A stretch of DNA of 64,000 bases from Chondrinema litorale (GTDB lineage Bacteria; Bacteroidota; Bacteroidia; Cytophagales; Flammeovirgaceae): assembly GCF_026250525.1 (NCBI RefSeq), contig NZ_CP111043.1:4601001-4665000 (forward strand), given 5' to 3'. Positions within the stretch are counted from its first letter, which is position 1. Every line of letters begins with the position of its first letter. Positions 54,601 to 61,398 of the stretch are shown piece by piece. A program made the position numbers and the translations under genes. The notes under the pieces were generated by a model. That model had not been told where the DNA came from. It worked only from the letters and a program-made list of their open reading frames with translations, and did not search any database.

Positions 54601-54833
54601 ATATTTAATTTCTTATTAGCTTTAAATTTATCTCCCTCTCTAAATTGATCACTTTCGTAATTATCAACTCTGTATAAATCAGAATCAACACTCACAAGCG
54701 AGGCATTTACAAAATTGAATTCTTCTCTTACTGGTAGTTTAATTCTTTCCTTTTTAACGCCATTGGCATAAAATAAAAAAGATAATATTGCTACTGTAAC
54801 AATTAAAAAAAATAGTTTCAGGAATTTATCCAT
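51615..54833 (-). CDS. Membrane-anchored TPR-CHAT protein (caspase-like protease domain)
   Basis: 1072 residues. An N-terminal membrane helix (FLFLIVTVAILSFLFYANG-like, about 6-24) is followed by some eight tetratricopeptide repeats to about residue 400. A helical middle with a coiled coil (LNYQNNRLQKEKQKELPDSD) precedes a C-terminal CHAT domain from about 640. The caspase-type dyad is His856 (LGLHGIS) and Cys940 (LSACETGLG). A second membrane helix is near the C-terminus (LIFVFFVGLIILVTKYF). The two membrane helices place the TPR and CHAT regions outside the cytosol, presumably in the periplasm. CHAT proteases take part in bacterial defence and signalling, but many Bacteroidota CHAT-TPR proteins have no known role. 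Confidence 0.88.
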   Translation of the reverse strand: MDKFLKLFFLIVTVAILSFLFYANGVKKERIKLPVREEFNFVNASLVSVDSDLYRVDNYESDQFREGDKFKANKKLNIAIEEYLKVRTYFKQHNNKVGEATALLKISDIYKIEWQFKDAIPYLDSALQIPLEEDNLSLSIKSRLLYNIGECYSYLDNAEEALKYHSQALEIKQKIYPEKHFEIATSLLAIGNAHRWIRYDYYNATKYFYLSAEILESHGKKVDNTILFRCYYSLAVTFRLKSDYEQALIYGKKAAKICCLFPRTDMEYFMERAYNVIANAYYNQNTPDSAIFYYNQAIQLNKKNQPKANSSLARYYHNLGELHRNADNYKLAEKYVSLAMNFYYSNNDSLEYAQLLSKKGLLEFKRGRTKVGLAHIKQSPYFIPNNKKQTNEASIVHFNSSLFYYFVDDLDKSLNEIQESLIASSESFSDKDYTANPLLSQLHLNKLLVERIIQKAKVLLKLYDNTNQKQYLYSALNTIQLADSSVTYLNKEKIYENSVLNNSDADQVALIGTKILSKLSVDELNEHQDQLVAFFDKNKHFLLQPTSGNELFSDSLLDQQQAIKYELNYQNNRLQKEKQKELPDSDLVSLLDEKIFELEKQKRTIEIQLNNREEAIDKGISTASMKALQNFCTDNNLQILEYLWSEDTLYTLSVSKDNFKLNKVELTEYLLKNLSIYKKIIKNPSPESQSKEALTLYENSAYEIFTQLVNPFLFEGNKVLVIPDGSLSSIPFESLVGKKVNKGPDDYKSLHYLINGYNINYAFSATWLLNQQLDQDISTPAALAFGYSDNEEIKNIQNGNLSRFRNAELSNLPGTVEEIKSIAQITQGKYYMGKSATEQKFKEEAGLFDIIHLGLHGISDENNKLNTYIVFRQSDVDASNETVFDASYDTNFKNSNTRSAKNRNSQDTSLSNNETEDGYLYPWELYRLKLKNRLTVLSACETGLGKMYSGDGIYSMGRGFAIAGSESIILSLWKVNDYTGSQIISSFYNYLGEGNDIDFSLRKAKLQYLSKADEISAHPAYWATYVSIGNTQPLFKKKFSTLNTVLIFVFFVGLIILVTKYFKVIKKAQHPA

Positions 54834-54970
54834 AAAAAGTAATGTGTTAATTCTATACTGCTTTATGCTTTGTTAAATATATCTTGGTAGTATTTGCAGC
54901 TTTACGTTAGTTAGGTTTTGAATTAACATATAGATAATGAGTATACAATTTAAGCTTATTACAGTTAATA

Positions 54971-55366
54971 CTATTCATCTTCGAAAATGTAAACCTTCAT
55001 TGAATTCCATTTTCTAATTATTTTAAATATTATTGGAATTACTATAAGGTACCCAGCAATAACTACTAATGCAGTAAATAATACTTTAAAATCTGTAAAA
55101 CTAGCCATAATAGATTTTATAGCTGGAAATGCGGCATAAGTAAACATGAATATCGCTCCTCCCAAAGAAAGACTAAGAAAGAATCCCTCTAGATAATTTG
55201 AATATCTTTTTTTATTCAAATACAATAGCACAAGTACATAATAGAACAAAGTAGAGCTTAAAAAGCCAATCATTAATGCACTAATCTCATTAGAAATTAT
55301 AAACTCATTCATTTTAGCTAAATAATTTCCAGAAAATACTGATGTAAGAGGTAGTAATGATTCCAT
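54971..55366 (-). CDS. Small membrane protein, unknown
   Basis: 131 residues with three hydrophobic segments at about 28-49, 60-84 and 93-116 and an acidic C-terminus (FEDE). No family is recognised. It lies upstream of the CHAT gene on the same strand, 137 bases away, so co-transcription is possible but not indicated. Confidence 0.65.
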   Translation of the reverse strand: MESLLPLTSVFSGNYLAKMNEFIISNEISALMIGFLSSTLFYYVLVLLYLNKKRYSNYLEGFFLSLSLGGAIFMFTYAAFPAIKSIMASFTDFKVLFTALVVIAGYLIVIPIIFKIIRKWNSMKVYIFEDE

Positions 55367-55530
55367 AATATTTGTCTTTTTAAAATACAGTTAGTTATTA
55401 TTCTATCGATGTACGAAAAAAAAGTAACCTATAGATTTTTTATTATTCAGATTTTTTTTTGAGTGAGTATATAGCGAGCTAAAAATTTCTACTTAAGCGC
55501 TTTATCTCTATCTTTGAGCAAATTTTTAGT

Positions 55531-56214
55531 ATGAAAAAAATTGTAATTGCTATCGATGGGCATGCAGGATGCGGAAAAAGCACCACTGCTAGGTTAGTTG
55601 CTTCTAAAATAAATTACCTCTTTGTTGATTCAGGCGCCATGTATAGGGCAATTACGCTCTATGTACTTCAAAATGAAATTTCTACAGACAACTCTAATGA
55701 GATTATAAAATATCTAGAAAACATTACACTTTCATTTGAGATTAATCCTGAAACCAGAAAAAATGAAATAATTCTGAATGGAAAAAATGTAGAAGGAGAA
55801 ATTAGAGGCTTAAGAGTAAGTAACAATGTGAGTAAAATTAGTGCAATTAAAGAAGTAAGAAGCTTTTTAGTAAAACAACAGCAAGAGCTAGGAAAACAGA
55901 AAGGGATAATAATGGACGGCAGAGATATAGGTACTGTGGTTTTCCCTAATGCAGAAATAAAAATTTTTATGACTGCCAGCATTGAAGCTCGTGCAGCAAG
56001 AAGAATAGAAGAACTTAAAAATAAAGGTGAATCATTTAGTGAAGAGGACATTATAAAAAACCTAGAAGAAAGAGATCATCTAGACTCTACCAGAAAGGAA
56101 AGTCCTCTAAAAAAAGCTGAAGATGCTATAGTTATAGATACTTCGCAGCTTACCATTGACCAACAGGTTGATAAAGTAATAGCTTTAGTTGAAACTAAAA
56201 CTGAAAGTTTATAA
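55531..56214 (+). CDS. cmk: Cytidylate kinase
   Basis: 227 residues. The P-loop is DGHAGCGKSTTARLVA, and the CMP-binding segments are VDSGAMYRAIT and GLRVSNNVSKIS, followed by MDGRDIGTVVFPNAEIKIFMTAS. It phosphorylates CMP and dCMP. A TATCTTTG box at 55509-55516 may be its -7 element. It begins a same-strand series of cmk, ispH, a histidine kinase gene and tamL. Confidence 0.96.
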   Translation: MKKIVIAIDGHAGCGKSTTARLVASKINYLFVDSGAMYRAITLYVLQNEISTDNSNEIIKYLENITLSFEINPETRKNEIILNGKNVEGEIRGLRVSNNVSKISAIKEVRSFLVKQQQELGKQKGIIMDGRDIGTVVFPNAEIKIFMTASIEARAARRIEELKNKGESFSEEDIIKNLEERDHLDSTRKESPLKKAEDAIVIDTSQLTIDQQVDKVIALVETKTESL

Positions 56215-56260
56215 CTTTTAAAATCTTTAATATTAATTTTTATAGCAAGTAAGCTAAACT

Positions 56261-57157
56261 ATGGAAATTACAATAGATAATAAGGCAGGTTACTGTTTTG
56301 GTGTAGAATACGCTATACAAATGGCCGAGCAAGAAATGGAAGATAATGGCCAGTTATATTGTTTAGGCGATATTGTTCATAACAGTATGGAAGTTGAAAG
56401 ACTCAATAAAAAAGGCCTGCAAATAATTGATAGAGATGAGTTAAAACAGCTCAGAAACTGTAAAGTCTTAATAAGAGCACATGGTGAGCCACCAGAAACT
56501 TACAAACTCGCTATAGAAAACAATATTGAATTGGTGGATGCTTCTTGTCCTGTAGTTTTAAAGCTACAAAACAGAGTTAAACATGCATTCGATAGAATTA
56601 GTGATATTGAAGGCCAGATTGTAATCTATGGTAAAAAAGGACATGCAGAGGTAATTGGTTTAAATGGGCAAACAAATAATTCAGCGATAGTTATTTCTTC
56701 AAAAGAAGACCTAGACCAGCTGGATTACACCAAGCCTATCACACTTTTTAGCCAAACTACAAAAAGCACGAAAGGCTTTTATGAAATTAAGGCAGAAATA
56801 GAAAAAAGACAACAAGAAGCCATCAATGGCAAAGATAATACTGCTGAGTTTGTAGCTAATGATAGTATATGCAGACAAGTATCTAATAGAGAGCCACAAA
56901 TGGACAAATTTTCACAAGAAAACGATGTAATTGTTTTTGTAAGTGGAAAGAAAAGCTCAAATGGCAAGTCACTATTTAATGTCTGCCTAAGAAATAATTC
57001 AAGAAGTTATTTTATTGAGAATGAATCGGAAGTTAATCCTTCTTGGTTTAATCCAAATGATAAAATTGGAATTTCTGGAGCCACTTCAACTCCAATGTGG
57101 TTAATGCAAAACGTAGCCGATTACATACGTGATCTTTCCTGTGAACCTGTAAAATAA
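56261..57157 (+). CDS. ispH: 4-hydroxy-3-methylbut-2-enyl diphosphate reductase
   Basis: 298 residues. It is the last enzyme of the MEP isoprenoid pathway, using a 4Fe-4S cluster held by Cys12 (GYCFGV), Cys96 (DASCPVV) and Cys204 (DSICRQV). His40 and His73 and the C-terminal GISGATSTP are also conserved. Its stop TAA shares a base with the ATG of the next gene, so translation is coupled. MenA in this window uses the isoprenoid product. Confidence 0.96.
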   Translation: MEITIDNKAGYCFGVEYAIQMAEQEMEDNGQLYCLGDIVHNSMEVERLNKKGLQIIDRDELKQLRNCKVLIRAHGEPPETYKLAIENNIELVDASCPVVLKLQNRVKHAFDRISDIEGQIVIYGKKGHAEVIGLNGQTNNSAIVISSKEDLDQLDYTKPITLFSQTTKSTKGFYEIKAEIEKRQQEAINGKDNTAEFVANDSICRQVSNREPQMDKFSQENDVIVFVSGKKSSNGKSLFNVCLRNNSRSYFIENESEVNPSWFNPNDKIGISGATSTPMWLMQNVADYIRDLSCEPVK

Positions 57158-58857
57158 TGATTGAACAGATTAAGGGGTTTTGGTATAGAATTACATACCT
57201 AGGAGTAGATTTTAAAATGCCCTACTCCATCCAAAAGAAAACTTTGCTTTGCAATAAGCTTAGCTTATTATCTATGGTTTTAATCTTTAGTAGCGTGCCA
57301 ATTCTTTCTGCACTAAATATTAAGGGTTATCAAACACAGTTAATGCTAATGATTATTGCATTAGCAATGGCTTCTGTTCCTGTTTTAAACTACCTTAATC
57401 AAACAAACTTTACACGCTTAGCTTTAAGCTTTTTTTCACCAATTGTAATATTGGTTTATACACTGCTTACAAAGTATAGACATCCCGAAGAAGTTGAGGC
57501 AATCGACTATTTTGTACCTAGAGCATTAATTTTTCTTACACTGCTTTTACCTTTGGTTTTACTGGATTTTAAACATAGTTTCCAAATGGTATTTGGTACA
57601 ATTAGCAATGTAATTTGCTTATTGTTTTTCGATGTATGGCATAATTTCTATGACATTGGCTATACCCAGTTAATCGATCCTTATACAAATGATTACAACC
57701 AAATAAATCTGGTTTATTTGATCTCTGTTTCAGCGGTAATTATGGCATTCTATTTTTATCAAAGAACAAATGATCATTTTGAAAAAGAAAATCAATACCT
57801 GCTTCAAAAAGTCCAACATTCAAATGATGAGCTAACCAAGAAAAAAGAGCAGTTAGAAGAAGCTTATAACGAATTAAAGCAGATTGATGAAGAAATTCGC
57901 CAAAACTCAGAAGAACTTCAGGCAATTAACGAAAACTTAATTCAAACCCGAGACGAGCTTAAAACATCATTTGATAGAGAAAAACGAAGTAAAGAACAGT
58001 TGGCAAAAACCAATGAGGAACTAAAGAATGCTCAAATGCAGATTATTCAATCTGAAAAAATGGCATCGCTTGGTCAGTTAACTGCTGGTGTTGCACACGA
58101 AATAAACAACCCAATAAACTTTGTGTATGCGGGTGCTAATACTCTAAGAAGTCTTTTAGAAGAATTTATGGAGATTATTAACATCTATGACTCCCTTTCT
58201 TCAGATCAGCAAGAAATTCAATTAAAAGAAACCATTGAGAAGATAGAGAGGCTGAAAGATGACCAAGAATATTACGAACTTAAAACTGATATAGAAGATA
58301 TTGTTAAAGATATTATAATTGGTGCAGATAGAACTGCTGCTATTGTTAAAGGATTAAGAAACTTCTCTAGACTAGATGAAGACAATTTAAAAATGGCTAA
58401 TATCAATGATTGCATAGACTCAACATTAGTCATTTTAAGTGGGCAGTTTAGAGATAATATTGATGTAGTAAAAGATTTTGATGCAGATATTCCAATGATA
58501 AATTGTTATCCGGGGCAATTAAATCAGGTATTTCTAAATCTTTTAAACAACTCTAGACAAGCAATAAAAAAAGAAGGTGAAATTAAAATCACTACAAGGA
58601 ACTTTGACGAAACTATTCAGATTAGTATTAAAGATACCGGCATAGGTATACCTAGTGATCTGTTAAATAAAATATTTGAACCGTTTTACACAACTAAAGA
58701 GGTTGGAGAAGGCACTGGCTTAGGACTTTCTATCAGTTACGGTATAATTGAAAAACACAAAGGAAAAATTGAAGTTAACAGTACAGAAGGTGTTGGTACT
58801 GAATTTATAATTGAAATCTCTAAAAACATAGAGGCTACCCAACAAGTATATTCATAA
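57157..58857 (+). CDS. Sensor histidine kinase, coupled to ispH
   Basis: 566 residues. Six hydrophobic segments in the first ~200 residues form a membrane sensor of 7TM/MASE-like type. A long coiled coil (about 205-300) follows, then the HisKA-like box ASLGQLTAGVAHEINNPINF with His314, and the ATPase domain with N box FLNLLNNSRQAI, G1 DTGIGI, F box FEPFYTTK and G2 GTGLGLSISYGI. The ATG overlaps the ispH stop by one base. No response regulator is adjacent, so the partner is unknown. Confidence 0.9.
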   Translation: MIEQIKGFWYRITYLGVDFKMPYSIQKKTLLCNKLSLLSMVLIFSSVPILSALNIKGYQTQLMLMIIALAMASVPVLNYLNQTNFTRLALSFFSPIVILVYTLLTKYRHPEEVEAIDYFVPRALIFLTLLLPLVLLDFKHSFQMVFGTISNVICLLFFDVWHNFYDIGYTQLIDPYTNDYNQINLVYLISVSAVIMAFYFYQRTNDHFEKENQYLLQKVQHSNDELTKKKEQLEEAYNELKQIDEEIRQNSEELQAINENLIQTRDELKTSFDREKRSKEQLAKTNEELKNAQMQIIQSEKMASLGQLTAGVAHEINNPINFVYAGANTLRSLLEEFMEIINIYDSLSSDQQEIQLKETIEKIERLKDDQEYYELKTDIEDIVKDIIIGADRTAAIVKGLRNFSRLDEDNLKMANINDCIDSTLVILSGQFRDNIDVVKDFDADIPMINCYPGQLNQVFLNLLNNSRQAIKKEGEIKITTRNFDETIQISIKDTGIGIPSDLLNKIFEPFYTTKEVGEGTGLGLSISYGIIEKHKGKIEVNSTEGVGTEFIIEISKNIEATQQVYS

Positions 58858-58888
58858 CTTTTATTTTTCTAAACTCAACAGGAAGCGA

Positions 58889-61393
58889 TTGAAGGTAAAC
58901 TGGTTTTTATATATAATTATATTTTTTATACTGATTTATATTTCAGGATGTATACCTACCAACCAGCTTGCTGAAAATGAATATTTGCTTTACAGCCAAA
59001 AAATTAAGCAAAACAAAAAAATTCCAGACGAAGATTTAGAAGTTTATTATAGACAAAAACCCAATAGGAAAATTTTATATCTTCCTATAATGCCCTACCT
59101 CTATGCATACTATGCTGGTAAACAAAAATATGAGAAAAGAATAGCTTCAGACTCTCTTAAACTTCAGAAAATACAAGATAAATACAACACTAAAATCTCT
59201 GAAAAGCAACAAAAAATTATCAGTTTAAGAAATGATGCTTCTTATGATGATGAACCAAAAAAACTCAACAAAGACACGACTCGGATAAACCGAAAGATTA
59301 GAGCTTTGCGTGAGAAAATGGATAAAAAATTATTCGCAATACAAGAGCGATTAGAAAAAGGGAATGTTTTAATGCGTACTGTTGGTTCTCCCCCTGTTCT
59401 ATACGATTCTACCCCAGCTCAATACACTGCCGACCAAATGACTGAATACCTCAAATACAAAGGTTATTTAGATGGATATGTAGTGCACTCTGCCGATACG
59501 GTTGAAAAACTTGTAACAGTAAGCTATACAGTTAATGAAGGCGATCCATACATAATTGATTCTATAATTTATGAAATACCAGATAGTGCTGTTTATAAAA
59601 TTGTAGTACAGGACAAGAAGAATTCTTTAATAAAAAAAGGAGCAATTTACGACGAAGAAAACTTAGAAAAAGAACGAGCTCGTTTATCGAGGTTGGTGCA
59701 AAATAAAGGATATTTTGATTTTGGACAGAGGTATATTTATTATCGAGTGAATGATACACTTAGTAATAATAAGTTACAGGTAACCCAAATTATCAAAAAC
59801 ACAGAAGACTTTAATACACCTCATAAAAAATATAAAATTGATGAAGTATTCTTTTATACAGATGTTGATGTTAGCAAAAGTAACGACAACTTCGAATCGG
59901 AATACAACAACATTAGTTTTATTGAAGAAGAGAAACGCTATTCTAAAAAAGTTTTAAACAATAAAGTTTTTATAAGACCAGATAGCCTGTATAGCCTTCA
60001 AAAAACTGAAGACACTCAAATTGCGCTAGGCAGATTAGATATTTTTAAATTTGTAAATGTGCTTTACGATACCACTGGAGAAAAAATGCGAGCAAACATT
60101 TTCACTAGTCCGCATCCGAGGTATCAATATTCTTTAGAAGCAGGTTTAAATGTGAGCCAGTCGGCTATTCCGGGTCCATTTGCCAGTTTATCTTTAAAAA
60201 AGAGAAATCTATTAGGTGGGCTAGAAATCTTTGAAACAAGAATTAGAGGTGCTATTGAAGCGCAAACAGGTGCCACAGAACAACAAAATTTTAGAGGGCA
60301 AGAATACGGTATCAATTTCAGCTTATCATTCCCAAGAATTCTATTTCCGATTAGAAGTAAACACAAAAACAAGCTATCTATGCTAACACCTAGCACCCAA
60401 TTACTTGGTGGTTTTGGTTTTGTAGATCGGCCAGAATATACACGTTTTAACATCCAAAGTGCCTTAAATTACCAGTGGCGAAATAGAAAAAGTCAAATTT
60501 TTAACCTAAACATTATTGATTTAAGCGTAATTAATACAACTCGGCTAGATTCCGCATTCGAAGAAAGGCTAGTTCAACTCTTAAATCAAGGAAGTACGCT
60601 TATCTACAGTTTCGATCGATCGCTTGTTTCTAGTATTAATGCCAGTTTTACAAAATCAAAAAATGCATTCGATATTCAATCCAAAAAGACTTCTTTTTTA
60701 AGAGTGTTTCTGGAAACAGGTGGTACATTTTTTAACTTATGGAATAGAACTAACATAGCCACGGAAGAAAAGATTTTAGGCCTCAGATATTTCAGATTCT
60801 TAAAAGGTTTTGTTGATTTTAGAAATGGATTTCCGCTTGGTAAGTCAGGACAGTTTGCAACAAGACTTGCATTTGGTATAGCCAAACCATATGGTACAGG
60901 CTCACGATCTTTACCGTATGAAAAATACTTTTTTACTGGTGGTAGCAACAGTAACAGAGCTTGGGCAGCACGAAGAATAGGCCCTGGCTCCTACTCTCCA
61001 GACACACTTTCTACTGGTGCTTTTGATTATAGTTTTGAGCAACCCGGCGAAATAATTTTTGAAAGCAGCTTAGAATTAAGACGAAATCTTTTCAGCTTTT
61101 TTGATGGTGCTATCTTTATGGATGCAAGTAACATTTGGATGATAGAAGAAGATGCAACCAGACCCGGAGCAAAGTTTGAATCTGATTTTTGGAAAGAACT
61201 AGCCATTGGTGTTGGAGCTGGATTAAGACTCAACTTCGATTTCCTTTTAATAAGATTCGATCTTGGTGTAAAAATGTACGATCCTGCAAGAGATGAAGGT
61301 GATCGATATATTGGAGATAATATTACTTTTAAAAATCCTTTAGGTGCACCCGGACAATATACATTAAACCTTGGAATTGGCTATCCTTTCTAA
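58889..61393 (+). CDS. tamL: TamL-type outer-membrane lipoprotein (BamA/TamA superfamily), TTG start
   Basis: 834 residues. The N-terminus WFLYIIIFFILIYISGCIP is a lipoprotein signal with the lipidated Cys in SGC. A coiled-coil region (about 80-145) and POTRA-like domains follow (for example VTVSYTVNEGDPYIIDSIIYEI, ARLSRLVQNKGYFDFGQRYIYYRV). The C-terminal 16-strand barrel has FFTGGSNSNRAWAARRIGPG, matching the superfamily's VRGY/F lid-loop region, and ends in LNLGIGYPF. This is the lipoprotein form of TamA found in Bacteroidota. TTG is the start, as no ATG precedes the lipobox. No tamB is adjacent. Confidence 0.88.
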   Translation: MKVNWFLYIIIFFILIYISGCIPTNQLAENEYLLYSQKIKQNKKIPDEDLEVYYRQKPNRKILYLPIMPYLYAYYAGKQKYEKRIASDSLKLQKIQDKYNTKISEKQQKIISLRNDASYDDEPKKLNKDTTRINRKIRALREKMDKKLFAIQERLEKGNVLMRTVGSPPVLYDSTPAQYTADQMTEYLKYKGYLDGYVVHSADTVEKLVTVSYTVNEGDPYIIDSIIYEIPDSAVYKIVVQDKKNSLIKKGAIYDEENLEKERARLSRLVQNKGYFDFGQRYIYYRVNDTLSNNKLQVTQIIKNTEDFNTPHKKYKIDEVFFYTDVDVSKSNDNFESEYNNISFIEEEKRYSKKVLNNKVFIRPDSLYSLQKTEDTQIALGRLDIFKFVNVLYDTTGEKMRANIFTSPHPRYQYSLEAGLNVSQSAIPGPFASLSLKKRNLLGGLEIFETRIRGAIEAQTGATEQQNFRGQEYGINFSLSFPRILFPIRSKHKNKLSMLTPSTQLLGGFGFVDRPEYTRFNIQSALNYQWRNRKSQIFNLNIIDLSVINTTRLDSAFEERLVQLLNQGSTLIYSFDRSLVSSINASFTKSKNAFDIQSKKTSFLRVFLETGGTFFNLWNRTNIATEEKILGLRYFRFLKGFVDFRNGFPLGKSGQFATRLAFGIAKPYGTGSRSLPYEKYFFTGGSNSNRAWAARRIGPGSYSPDTLSTGAFDYSFEQPGEIIFESSLELRRNLFSFFDGAIFMDASNIWMIEEDATRPGAKFESDFWKELAIGVGAGLRLNFDFLLIRFDLGVKMYDPARDEGDRYIGDNITFKNPLGAPGQYTLNLGIGYPF

Positions 61394-61398
61394 CATAT

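Noticed and set aside
55668..56051. Antisense frame of 127 codons inside cmk
   Set aside because: Shadow frame; composition is that of reversed Lys/Glu-rich coding sequence.
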